Source: Rhodothermales bacterium | Lineage (GTDB): Bacteria; Bacteroidota; Rhodothermia; Rhodothermales; JANQRZ01 | Length of the DNA: 64,000 bases | Assembly: GCA_028284265.1 (NCBI GenBank) | Contig: JANQRZ010000006.1 | Span: forward strand, 391,472 to 455,471 | Direction: 5' to 3' | Shown: in pieces, positions 15,601-25,636 of the stretch | How the letters are laid out: every line of letters begins with the position of its first letter | Position numbering within the stretch: position 1 is the stretch's first letter | The notes under the pieces: model-generated | What the model saw: the letters and a program-made list of their open reading frames with translations, nothing else | The model's database searches: none | What the model was told of the DNA's origin: nothing | Translations under genes and position numbers: made by a program

Positions 15601-18306
15601 TCACCGCATCATGGTTACGCGCTGGGTGGCTACCACCTCTCCTGTGCTCATTCTGACGACATAGACACCACTCGGCAGGGCAGAGCCGTCGAAGATGACG
15701 GTATGGTTGCCCGCCTCGACCATGCCGTCGCTCAACATGGCCACCTGACGTCCGAGTACGTCATAGACGGCGAGGTACACCTCGCTCGCCTCGGGCATGG
15801 CGAAGCCAATGGTGGCGATGTCGCGCGCGGGGTTCGGGTAGACCGCATCCAGCATCGCCGTTGTCGGTAGCGAGGCGCGCCCGGCTATTGGCGGTACGGT
15901 GGCGTCTTCCCACCCGTTCACCTGCCAGTCAGTGACAGCGACGGGTTGTGCTTCGCTACTTGGGTTGAGGGCTGTTTTTTCGACGGCGAAGCCATCGCTG
16001 GACCGCGAGGCTCCGAAGGTGTCGCCCACGTTGACCGTGTAGGTGTAGGTCCCGCCCGGAGCCACGCCCGGCACATTCTGCGTCAGCGTCTGCGTGCGCG
16101 TCCCGCCCGGCGGCAGGGTGACCGTGAACGGGCCGAGGAGTGGGCTACGGTTGACCGGCCCGGTGGCTTCACTCCACGCCACGAAGGTCTGGGGCTGCGC
16201 GGTGTTGTTGGTGAGCGTGACGGTGAAGTCGAAGGTGCCGCCCGCGGGGGGGAGGACCACCGGCTCGGTGACCGTCGCGGTGACAGCGACGTCTTCGAGT
16301 AGGACCTGTTCGAGGAAGAAGGCCGCGTTCTCCGGGGTCACAAAGATGTGGTCCTCGTTGATGGGCGTCGGGGCGAAGAAGATGGCATCGAAGGGGGTCT
16401 TGCTAAGGAGGTCCGGGTCGTCTTCGAGGTCATAGAAGAGGTCTACCGGGCTGCCGTTTGTGTCGCGTAGGTCGAGGCCGCTGATCGTCGGGACGAAGGA
16501 GTGGCGGGGGAAGTCAGTCTGAATATCGCCGAGGTCGAAGTCGATCCCGAGGATGCTCAGGGACGGTTCGACGGCGGCGAGTTCGGTCTGCGAGTCGCGC
16601 CAGCCGCCGGGGGCGTTGTCGTAGGGCAGTGTGTTGACAGCCGACACGTTGAGGGCATCACCGAAGAGGAAAAAGACCGTGATGTCGCCCTCGAAGATGC
16701 GCGTCTCGGGCGTGCCATCGGGCACGGCCCAGATGTTTCCGGTGACGTCGATGACGAGGATCTCGGTGTGCTCCCATTCGAGGATCTGATCGCCCGGAGC
16801 CATCGGCACGCCACTATCGCTGATCTGGGCCGCGTCGGGGCCGGATCCACTGCCATTGGAGATTGCCACCTTCCGCATCGACGGGTAGTTGCCCAGAAAC
16901 GCCAGCTCGGTGAAGAGAGCTTGCCGCAAGATGTTCGCCGCCGGGTTCGGGACGGAGGTGTAGTGGTAGTAGAGCTGCTGCTGCGCGGCAGGCGAGTTCA
17001 TCCCGGTCAGGAAGCGGACGGCGTCGTCGTTGTACTCGGCGAAGAATTCGACCCAGAACTGGTCGCCCAGCGGAATGTTGGCCCCTTGGTGAGGGCTGTC
17101 GAAGGAGACGGCCAGCCGCGTCTCGGGGTCTTGGCCCTGTGCCTCCATCCACGCGAGGGCATAGCGCCAGACGAGGCCTCCCATGCTGCCACCCGAGACG
17201 ACGAGCGGCTCCTCGCCTACGCGCTCGTCAATCACGCGCTCGATGAGGTGGACGAGAGCGAAGGCGTTGCGCTGGACGAACGTAGTCGCGTCGTCAAAGT
17301 CGAGGATGATGAGGTCGAAGCCGTTTGCGAGGAGGTCGTCCGCCAGTCCTTCTTCGCTGATGATCTCGAGAATGTCCGGCCAGTCGATGTCGTTGAGCAG
17401 GTCGAAGCCCTCGGCGAAGATGATTGGCTTCGTGATCTCGGTGTGGCCGTCGCCGAGAAAGACGTAGGCGGCATACCCGGCTACATCGCCCGCGTAGGCG
17501 AGGTCGGCGACCTGGTTCTCCCAGAAGAAGTCCGGCTCCCGTCCGCCGCGCTTCACCTCTACCGTAAATGCGGCGTGCAGCACGGTACCATCGGCATAGT
17601 GGCCGTTCAATGTGGCGCGCTTCGGTCCCGGCGTTGCGTAGCGCACCGTCGCGGTCTCGTCGAAGGCGAGCGGACGCGGCCCTGCCCCATCACCGAAGTC
17701 CACCGTAATACGCTGTGGCGCGTTCTGGTTCGAGAAATAGAGATCACGGTCGAGGCGGAAGGTGGCGGCCTGGCCGGCATAGACCCCGTCATCGAGTGCC
17801 GCCGCGGCGAAGGCGTTGCGCTCCACGTAGGGCGACGTCGCCCGGCCCGGCACGTCGCGTACCACGCCGTCTTCCAGCCGCAGCAGCCCCTGATCTAGCG
17901 CGCCCTCGGTGACCGCGTTGTACTGGACATAGAGCAGGCCCAGCGGAATAGTCCCGTCCTCGCTGTGCCGCCGAGCCGTCGTTCGCACGTCATCCGGGTT
18001 CGGAAGCGTCGCCGGGGTCCAGGCGCTGCGCTCCAACTCGAAGTAGAGCTGCCGCCAGTCTCGCGCCGTGGCCGCCGGAGCGGCTGCCGTGCCGTCGTAG
18101 GCCTCGGCGTCGACGAACGACAGGACGGGGCTGTACAGGATGCCCGTTGGAATCGCCGAGCGGTCTAGGTCGCTGAAGAGGGCATCGAGTTGGGCGCGAA
18201 CGTCGGCGCGCTTCCCGGTCACAGTAAGCTGCGGTTGCGCGAACGCCCCGGCGGAGAGCAGGAGGCCGAAGAAGACGGTGCAGAGGAAGGCGGCGCGGGC
18301 GTTCAT
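15601..18306 (-). CDS. T9SS-exported lipase-like alpha/beta hydrolase
   Basis: The 901-residue protein has a signal peptide (MNARAAFLCTVFFGLLLSAG...AQ). An uncharacterised N-terminal part is followed by a PKD-like segment near residues 195-250 (VDFGDGAGPRPL). The hydrolase core carries a nucleophile elbow SGGSMGG with Ser374, and SFDSPHQGANIPLG soon after, as in PGAP1/GPI-inositol-deacylase-like and triacylglycerol lipases; LIILDFDDATTF precedes the elbow. The catalytic His may be the one in EDHIFVTPENA, an inference. A diverged Ig-like module and a T9SS type A domain (YPNPARD, VLGRQVAML, GVYVVRM) end the protein. It is convergent with, and only six bases from, the solenoid array, and likely acts on the cell surface or outside it. 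Substrate unknown. Confidence 0.85.
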   Translation of the reverse strand: MNARAAFLCTVFFGLLLSAGAFAQPQLTVTGKRADVRAQLDALFSDLDRSAIPTGILYSPVLSFVDAEAYDGTAAAPAATARDWRQLYFELERSAWTPATLPNPDDVRTTARRHSEDGTIPLGLLYVQYNAVTEGALDQGLLRLEDGVVRDVPGRATSPYVERNAFAAAALDDGVYAGQAATFRLDRDLYFSNQNAPQRITVDFGDGAGPRPLAFDETATVRYATPGPKRATLNGHYADGTVLHAAFTVEVKRGGREPDFFWENQVADLAYAGDVAGYAAYVFLGDGHTEITKPIIFAEGFDLLNDIDWPDILEIISEEGLADDLLANGFDLIILDFDDATTFVQRNAFALVHLIERVIDERVGEEPLVVSGGSMGGLVWRYALAWMEAQGQDPETRLAVSFDSPHQGANIPLGDQFWVEFFAEYNDDAVRFLTGMNSPAAQQQLYYHYTSVPNPAANILRQALFTELAFLGNYPSMRKVAISNGSGSGPDAAQISDSGVPMAPGDQILEWEHTEILVIDVTGNIWAVPDGTPETRIFEGDITVFFLFGDALNVSAVNTLPYDNAPGGWRDSQTELAAVEPSLSILGIDFDLGDIQTDFPRHSFVPTISGLDLRDTNGSPVDLFYDLEDDPDLLSKTPFDAIFFAPTPINEDHIFVTPENAAFFLEQVLLEDVAVTATVTEPVVLPPAGGTFDFTVTLTNNTAQPQTFVAWSEATGPVNRSPLLGPFTVTLPPGGTRTQTLTQNVPGVAPGGTYTYTVNVGDTFGASRSSDGFAVEKTALNPSSEAQPVAVTDWQVNGWEDATVPPIAGRASLPTTAMLDAVYPNPARDIATIGFAMPEASEVYLAVYDVLGRQVAMLSDGMVEAGNHTVIFDGSALPSGVYVVRMSTGEVVATQRVTMMR

Positions 18307-18402
18307 GGGAGGCTCTTGGTCAGGTGTCCGGGGACGGCGAACACCAAAGTAGGAAAAGCATAGCCCGAAAGTCCAGCGGTGCCGGGCAGCCCTACTGATA
18401 GT

Positions 18403-20997
18403 CTACTGCGTGACCGTGTCCAGCGTGCTGAGGACGAGGGCGCGGAGCGACGAGTCGGCGTCCGCCGCGAGCGCGTCGCGGGCCTCCATGAGCACCTGCT
18501 GCGCGGCGGTTCGGCGGCCCTGTGCGCGGTACGTCTGCCCGAGGCCGACCTGCGCGCGGATCGTGCGCTCGTGCTCCGGCCCGAACGTATCCTGAAAGAT
18601 GTCGATAGCCTCGGCGTACTGCCGGGCCGCACGGGGCAGGTCGCCTGCCTCTTCTGCTGTTTGCGCCGACGAGTTCAGCGTTCTTCCGAGGTGAGGGTGG
18701 TCGTCGCCGAGGCGGGCACGCTGGATGGCAAGGGCCTGGTCGTAGAGGGCGCGGGCTTCATCGAGCTTGCCCTGACGGCGGGTCAGCCCCGCCACGCTGC
18801 TCAGGCCGAGGGCGACCTCGGGGTGGTCGTCGCCGAGGCGCTGGCGGTTGAGGTCTACGGCCTCGCGGATAGTGGTTTCGGCTTCTTCGTATCGACCCTG
18901 CGAGAAGAGGAACACGCCGAAGTTGTTGATGCTTTGCGCGACGAGCGGGTGCGTGGCATCATACACCCGGCGTCGGATGTCGAGCGCCTCGCGGTAGTAC
19001 TGCTCGGCTTCTTCGAGCTGGCCCTGCCGCCGCAGGGTGCCGGCGAGGTTGTTGGTAGCGGTGGCAACCTCCGGGTGGACAGAACCAAAAAGGCGAATGG
19101 CGAAATCACGGGACGCCCGGTCTGACTCGGCTGCTGCCGTAAAGTCTCCCGTTGCGCTATGGACGAGGCCGAGCATCCGGTGCGTCTCGCCGAGCACGAT
19201 GGAGTCCTCACGCGAAGTCGGGCGGAACGTAGCGATGATGTAGCGGGCAAGGCTGTCCGCCTCGTCATACCGTCCGCGGTGGTAATGCGTCAGCCCGAGT
19301 CGCATCAGTGCCTCCGTGGCGACGTTACCGGACAGAGCGGCTGCTTCAGTGGTTCGCAGGGCTTCCTCAAAGTGCTCGGCGGCCAGCTCGACGTTTCCTT
19401 GGTGGTAGGTGGTCGTACCGAGAAGTGTCAAGGTCTGAGCGCGTCCTGTTGGGTCGGCGGCAGGCGAGGTGCGTTCGAGCGAGTCGCTCTGGGTGAGGAG
19501 GGCTCCGGCTTCGTCATAGAGGCCGAGGTTCAGGTAGACCTGCCCGAGCACACGGAGTAGATCGGCGCGGAGGAGCGGCTGGCTCTGCAGCTCCGTTTCC
19601 ATGCGGCGGCGACCCTGATCGAGGAGGGCGCGGGCAGTGAGCGTGTCGCCGGCTGCCACCGTCGGGTCGGCTCCTTCGAAGAGGCCGGTGAGGAAGCCCG
19701 AGACCTGCTCGGCGCGGGTGGCGGCGCGGCGGGCCTGGTCGCGCTCGGCGGCGAGGCGCTGGGTGTGGTAGAGTGCAAACGCCGTGGCCGCCACAAGCAC
19801 GGCTGCCGTGATCGCCACGCCGATGCGGTGGCGTCCGACGAATCGCTGCATCCGGTAGCCGACCGAGGGTGCGCGGGCCGTGATCGGGACGCTATTCTGG
19901 TGGCGCTGCACATCGGCAGCGAGGGCTGCAGCGGAATCGTACCGTGCCGCGGGGTCCTTTGCAAGGGAACAGAGAACGATGGTATCGAGGTCGCCGCGCA
20001 GCCGCTCCGGGGTGGCGTCGCCCGGCAGCGTGTCGTCGTCGGTATGGCGAAGAGCTGTGCTCGGCTTCGTCGGTTCGTCGGCGAGGATGGCGGCTTCGAG
20101 CTGGGCCGCCGTCGGAGCCTCAAACGGGCGACGGCCAGTGAGGAGTTCGTAGAGCAGTACGCCGAGTGCGTAGACATCGGTGGCCGTCGTGGCGTCGTCG
20201 CCGCGCAACTGTTCGGGGGCGGCGTAGGCGCGCGTCATCGGACGCAGGCCCGTCTCGGTGAGCATCGTGCGCTCGTCGTCCTCGTCCAGCAGCTTGGCAA
20301 TTCCGAAGTCGAGCAGCTTCACCTGCGGTCGCCCGGCATCGTCCTCGGTGACAAAGACGTTCGACGGCTTGAGGTCTCGGTGGACGACGAGGCGCTGGTG
20401 GGCATGGTGGACCGCGTCGCAGGCTTGCCGGAAAAGGTCGAGGCAGGCCTTGACCGAGAGCGCGTGGGTCTGGGCGTACTCTGTCAGCGGCGTCCCTTCA
20501 GCGTAGTCCATCGCGAAGAAGGGCCGCCCGTCGGCGTCCATCCCGGCGTCGAGCAAGCGAGCGATGCCGGGGTGTTCGAGGCCTGCCAGAATCCGTCGCT
20601 CGGCGTCGAACCGGCGGGCAATGGACGGGGCGTCGAGGCCGCCGCGCACGCGCTTCAGGGCAACACGCCGCTCGAACAGTCCGTCCGCCCGCTCGGCGAG
20701 AAAGACCTCGCCCATGCCGCCGCGACCCAGCAGACCAAGCACCCGGTACGGCCCGATGGATTTGGGAAGTACCGCGTCGCCGTTGGCGAGCGATGCCGCC
20801 GCTTCGCCGAGCAGCGGATCGTCGAGAAACGTCCCGGCGCTGTCATGGGCGCTGGCAAGGGCCTCGACTTCAGCCCGAAGCGCGGCGTCATCTGGGCAGG
20901 CTTCGGCGAGAAACGCGCCCCGCTCGGCGGTCGGTCGGTCGAGGACGCCGTCGAGGAGAGGTTTGATACGGGACCAGCGGGCGGCGTCCATTGTCAT
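18403..20997 (-). CDS. Membrane Ser/Thr protein kinase with C-terminal TPR repeats
   Basis: The 864-residue protein has a PknB-type kinase domain from about residue 84 (YRVLGLLGRGGMGEVF glycine loop, VALKRV lysine, HRDLKPSN with catalytic Asp208, DFG in LLDFGIAKLL, and a RAYAAPEQ activation-segment end). A single membrane span lies near residues 395-412. The part beyond, probably periplasmic, is a long array of TPR helices (repeated patterns such as AEQYYREALDIRRRV and ALGLSSVAGLTRRQGKLDEA). An N-terminal helical part resembles the region before the kinase in ECF-associated kinases. It lies 107 bases downstream of the ECF sigma gene on the same strand, so the pair probably forms a signalling unit in which the kinase modulates the sigma factor or a partner; that link is an inference. 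Confidence 0.92.
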   Translation of the reverse strand: MTMDAARWSRIKPLLDGVLDRPTAERGAFLAEACPDDAALRAEVEALASAHDSAGTFLDDPLLGEAAASLANGDAVLPKSIGPYRVLGLLGRGGMGEVFLAERADGLFERRVALKRVRGGLDAPSIARRFDAERRILAGLEHPGIARLLDAGMDADGRPFFAMDYAEGTPLTEYAQTHALSVKACLDLFRQACDAVHHAHQRLVVHRDLKPSNVFVTEDDAGRPQVKLLDFGIAKLLDEDDERTMLTETGLRPMTRAYAAPEQLRGDDATTATDVYALGVLLYELLTGRRPFEAPTAAQLEAAILADEPTKPSTALRHTDDDTLPGDATPERLRGDLDTIVLCSLAKDPAARYDSAAALAADVQRHQNSVPITARAPSVGYRMQRFVGRHRIGVAITAAVLVAATAFALYHTQRLAAERDQARRAATRAEQVSGFLTGLFEGADPTVAAGDTLTARALLDQGRRRMETELQSQPLLRADLLRVLGQVYLNLGLYDEAGALLTQSDSLERTSPAADPTGRAQTLTLLGTTTYHQGNVELAAEHFEEALRTTEAAALSGNVATEALMRLGLTHYHRGRYDEADSLARYIIATFRPTSREDSIVLGETHRMLGLVHSATGDFTAAAESDRASRDFAIRLFGSVHPEVATATNNLAGTLRRQGQLEEAEQYYREALDIRRRVYDATHPLVAQSINNFGVFLFSQGRYEEAETTIREAVDLNRQRLGDDHPEVALGLSSVAGLTRRQGKLDEARALYDQALAIQRARLGDDHPHLGRTLNSSAQTAEEAGDLPRAARQYAEAIDIFQDTFGPEHERTIRAQVGLGQTYRAQGRRTAAQQVLMEARDALAADADSSLRALVLSTLDTVTQ

Positions 20998-21017
20998 TCG
21001 CTGACTGGGTGAATCAC

Positions 21018-21067
21018 TGATTGGATGATTGGAAGGTCAATCGGCGAATCAGCCAATCGCTCAATCA
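21018..21067 (-). promoter_or_regulatory. Imperfect inverted repeat between sigma factor and kinase genes
   Basis: TGATTGGATGATTGG (21018-21032) pairs with CCAATCGCTCAATCA (21053-21067) apart from three central bases, and the interval also contains CAATC and GAATC motifs. It sits in the 107-base gap of the sigma-kinase pair. It could attenuate read-through or act as a binding site; no T run follows. Confidence 0.4.
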
Positions 21068-21104
21068 CTCCATGCTCTTATGCGCTTTGCCGGCGTGGGT
21101 TGGG

Positions 21105-21686
21105 TCATGCGCCTCGTTGAAGGTCGTGCGCGAGCCAGGCCCGCGCCGTCCGCCATTCGCGCTTCACGGTTGAAGGCGAGAGGTCGAGGACATCCGCCGT
21201 CTCTTCCAGCGTCAGCCCTGCAAAATAGCGGCACTCGACGACCCGGCTCTGGCGCGGGTCGAAGGCTTCGAGGCGGTGCAGCGACTCGTCGAGCGCGAGG
21301 AGTTCTTCGGCACGGGCATCCGAGAGGAGCGCCGGGGCGTTGTCGAGCGGGAGATGCGGAGCCGCGCCGCGCCGCTTCTGCCGGTGCCGCGCGCGGGCGT
21401 AGTCGACGAGCACCTGCCGCATCGCCCGTGCTGCCGCGCCGAAGAAGTGCGCCCGGCTGTCGTACCCGGCCCGGCTCCCATCGACGAGTTTGAAGTACGC
21501 CTCGTGGACGAGTTCGGTCGTGTTAAGGGTATGGTCGGCGCGCTCGCGCAGGCGGAGGCCGTGCGCGACGCGGCGCAACTCGTCGTAGACGATAGGGAGC
21601 AGCTTCTCCAGCACGGCCTCGTCGGCGGGCGCACCGTCCCCGCTCAGGGAGGCCAAAAGCTCGGTGACGTCGGGGGAGGAGGACAT
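21105..21686 (-). CDS. ECF-type RNA polymerase sigma factor (kinase-associated group)
   Basis: The ATG at 21686 is preferred because the open frame upstream to 21857 encodes unrelated basic sequence. The 193-residue product has region 2 (ELRRVAHGLRLRERADHTL, then LVHEAYFKLVDG) and region 4 (RVVECRYFAGLTLEETADVL, then LSPSTVKREWRTARAWL). This matches the sigma-70 ECF subgroup (TIGR02999-like) that often sits beside Ser/Thr kinases. The next gene on the strand is exactly such a kinase. No anti-sigma factor is visible, which suggests that control may run through the kinase. Target promoters cannot be predicted. Confidence 0.9.
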   Translation of the reverse strand: MSSSPDVTELLASLSGDGAPADEAVLEKLLPIVYDELRRVAHGLRLRERADHTLNTTELVHEAYFKLVDGSRAGYDSRAHFFGAAARAMRQVLVDYARARHRQKRRGAAPHLPLDNAPALLSDARAEELLALDESLHRLEAFDPRQSRVVECRYFAGLTLEETADVLDLSPSTVKREWRTARAWLAHDLQRGA

Positions 21687-21887
21687 GGACGTGTGGTCTA
21701 CGAATCGCAACATTCGCACGGTGGCCGAGAAAAGCAAGGGGCGTCGGGCACATGGTGAAGGACCTCTAGGCGTAAGGTCCAGAGGACCAAGGGCAAGGCT
21801 CTTTCCGATAACTCTCCTCCCGTAAGCGAGGCGAAATTCGGAAACCGAGCGTGTCAACAGCCAAGGAGTGAAGCAGGCTTCTGCTCC

Positions 21888-21925
21888 ATAATAAAGCCCC
21901 GACCGCCGTGGGGCAGCCGGGGCTT
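21888..21925 (-). terminator. Terminator of dnaK
   Basis: On the minus strand AAGCCCCG and CGGGGCTT (21918-21925 with 21894-21901) form an 8-bp stem followed by TATTAT. It lies 25 bases after the dnaK stop. Confidence 0.75.
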
Positions 21926-21950
21926 CGAGTGGGTGAGACGGAGCGTGTGG

Positions 21951-23861
<1,911 letters not shown>

Positions 23862-24081
23862 TGCGATAGGGTGGGTTGCTGAAGGGAGTCTGTCAAAAGG
23901 GGAGAGAAGTCGTAGGTCTGACCTCTGCTTCACGGTTTTCCAAGAACGATGCCATCCAACACAGCCGGACAGAATGGCAGAGGCGGGGCGAGCGTCACGG
24001 GGCAGGCGTCACAAGGCGTCTTCGAGAAACCGGACGCCCGACACTCGACCCTAGACGCTCGACGCACCTTATATTTCTGCT

Positions 24082-24702
24082 ATGAAGCATCTCCCCAACG
24101 TGCTCACCATCGGTCGGATCGTGATCGTTCCGGTCTTCCTCGTCCTCCTGTTCTCGGGGACGCTGGTGGGGCAACTCGTGGCGACTGTGCTGTTCATCCT
24201 CGCGGCTATTTCGGACTACTGGGACGGTCGGCTCGCGCGCGAGTACGGCGTCGGCTCGCGGCTCGGGCAGTTTCTCGATCCGCTCGCGGACAAGGTGCTC
24301 GTCCTCGGCGCGTTCTTCGCCTTCCTCTTTTTGCCTGCCGACGCCGAGGGCAACCGCCTCGCCGAAGGCTGGTGGTGGTGGGCGGTCGGGCTGATCGCGC
24401 TACGCGACGTGGCGGTGACGGTGCTCCGGGCGTGGGCCGAGCGGCAGGGGCGCTCGATCCAGACGCGCTACGCGGCGAAGCTCAAAACGACGGTGCAACT
24501 CACCTTCCTCATCGCCGCGCTCGTCTTTCTCACGGCCTCCAAGCTGACGCGCTACGATGGGTGGGTGGGCGACCTCGGCGAATATGCGGGCCTCGCGCTC
24601 TACAGTCCGGCGACCTCCGTGCTGCTGCTCGTCACGGTGGTGCTGACGCTGTGGACGGGCGCGCTCTACTTCACGCGCCAGCAGCCTGCCGCCACGCTGT
24701 GA
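24082..24702 (+). CDS. pgsA: CDP-diacylglycerol--glycerol-3-phosphate 3-phosphatidyltransferase
   Basis: The 206-residue integral membrane protein carries the CDP-alcohol phosphotransferase signature D-x2-D-G-x2-A-R-x8-G-x3-D-x3-D as SDYWDGRLAREYGVG then RLGQFLDPLADK near residues 45-72. The conserved start (MKHLPNVLTIGRIVIVPVF) and about five to six membrane spans fit PgsA. It makes phosphatidylglycerol phosphate, the committed step to phosphatidylglycerol and cardiolipin, at the inner membrane. The central part has an insertion rich in charged residues (LPADAEGNRLAEGWWWW) also found in relatives. It converges on the AtpZ gene with a 71-base gap. Confidence 0.95.
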   Translation: MKHLPNVLTIGRIVIVPVFLVLLFSGTLVGQLVATVLFILAAISDYWDGRLAREYGVGSRLGQFLDPLADKVLVLGAFFAFLFLPADAEGNRLAEGWWWWAVGLIALRDVAVTVLRAWAERQGRSIQTRYAAKLKTTVQLTFLIAALVFLTASKLTRYDGWVGDLGEYAGLALYSPATSVLLLVTVVLTLWTGALYFTRQQPAATL

Positions 24703-24773
24703 CTGCGTCTGCGTATATGGTTGGGTGAGGGTATGAGCGTGGGGGCCGAAGCACACCTTCATGCGCGCTCTTC

Positions 24774-25061
24774 TCACTCCTTTCCCTCCCCGCCCTCTTT
24801 TCTCTTCTTCCCCGCTTCGTCCATCTCGCGGACGGTCCGGTAGAGCGTCGCGCCGGTCGCCACGGCACTCAGTACGATGCCGATGAGGAGGAGCCACGGC
24901 GAAGTGCCGAGCCACTGGTCGGCGAAGTAGCCGACGAGGACGAAGAACAGCATCGAGATCATCAACTCGATGCCGAGGCCGAGGTACGGTGCCGCCTCGC
25001 CCATCGACGAGCCGAAGAGGCTCGTCGATTTCTTGGGCGGGCGTGACGGCGGGTCGTCCAC
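24774..25061 (-). CDS. AtpZ/AtpI family membrane protein
   Basis: The 95-residue protein has two membrane spans, ELMISMLFFVLVGYFADQWL and SPWLLLIGIVLSAVATGATLY, with the glycine-rich GxxxD-W-like turn between them that marks AtpZ (Pfam AtpZ/ATP synthase I). Members are thought to assist assembly or magnesium supply of the F1Fo ATP synthase. It begins six bases after the bactofilin gene, so it is the last gene of an M23 peptidase-bactofilin-AtpZ operon. No atp genes follow: transcription here runs into the convergent pgsA. Confidence 0.8.
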   Translation of the reverse strand: MDDPPSRPPKKSTSLFGSSMGEAAPYLGLGIELMISMLFFVLVGYFADQWLGTSPWLLLIGIVLSAVATGATLYRTVREMDEAGKKRKEGGEGKE

Positions 25062-25067
25062 AGGCGT

Positions 25068-25571
25068 TTAGGCGGCGGGCTGGGGCGAGCGCTCGGTGCG
25101 CTTGTCCTGCTCGTTGCGCTGCTTGTCTTTGTCCTTGCGTCCTTCGGTGACGGTGACGCCCGGCATCTCGTTGCGCTTGGGCAGGGCACCGCCCATGTGG
25201 CAGTTGCCGGAGAACGACGCGCCGTCCTCGATCACGAACTTGGACGTATGGATGTTGCCTTCGACGATGGCGGTGCCTTTGAGCACGAGCCGCTCGGAGA
25301 TGATCACCTCGCCGTTGATGCGTCCGGCGATGTCGGCGTGGGACGAGCGGATCTCGCCTTCGACGATGCCTTCCGGCGTGATGACGGTCTTGCCTTCGAC
25401 AGTGATGTTACCGATCACCTTGCCGGAGACCCGAACATCGCTGTTGGCGGTGATGCTGCCTTCGATGACGGTGCCTTGGCCGATGATGTTGACCTGTCCC
25501 GGCGTGGTCGGGACGTCGTTACGCTGCTTGGACATGGTGGTGGACTCCGCGTCGTTTTTGAAGAGGGCCAT
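25068..25571 (-). CDS. Bactofilin (polymer-forming cytoskeletal protein)
   Basis: The 167-residue protein has a central bactofilin domain, about residues 26-130, with the beta-helical run GQGTVIEGSITANSDVRV, SGKVIGNITVEGKTVI, PEGIVEGEIRSSHADIAGRI and GEVIISERLVLKGTAIVEGN. Short polar tails flank it, and the C-tail is rich in charged residues (RKDKDKQRNEQDKR). Bactofilins self-polymerise without nucleotide and localise cell-wall enzymes. The neighbour upstream is an M23 endopeptidase, a pairing known for this family. An internal ATG at codon 13 (MSKQRND) is an alternative start. Confidence 0.93.
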   Translation of the reverse strand: MALFKNDAESTTMSKQRNDVPTTPGQVNIIGQGTVIEGSITANSDVRVSGKVIGNITVEGKTVITPEGIVEGEIRSSHADIAGRINGEVIISERLVLKGTAIVEGNIHTSKFVIEDGASFSGNCHMGGALPKRNEMPGVTVTEGRKDKDKQRNEQDKRTERSPQPAA

Positions 25572-25636
25572 GAGTGTGGGGGGTGAGAGAGCCGATACGT
25601 CGGTGTTCTGTTACGTATCGGCTCCGTTGGGGAAAT

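Noticed and set aside
16501-17898. 465-codon plus-strand frame opposite the lipase-like gene
   Set aside because: Translation has no recognisable motifs, while the minus strand encodes an intact T9SS substrate with SGGSMGG.
19765-21012. 415-codon plus-strand frame opposite the Ser/Thr kinase
   Set aside because: Shadow of the kinase domain caused by high GC; the minus strand has all kinase motifs.
23862-24081. CIRCE operator (HrcA site) upstream of dnaK
   Set aside because: No TTAGCACTC-type inverted repeat is present in the 220-base region.
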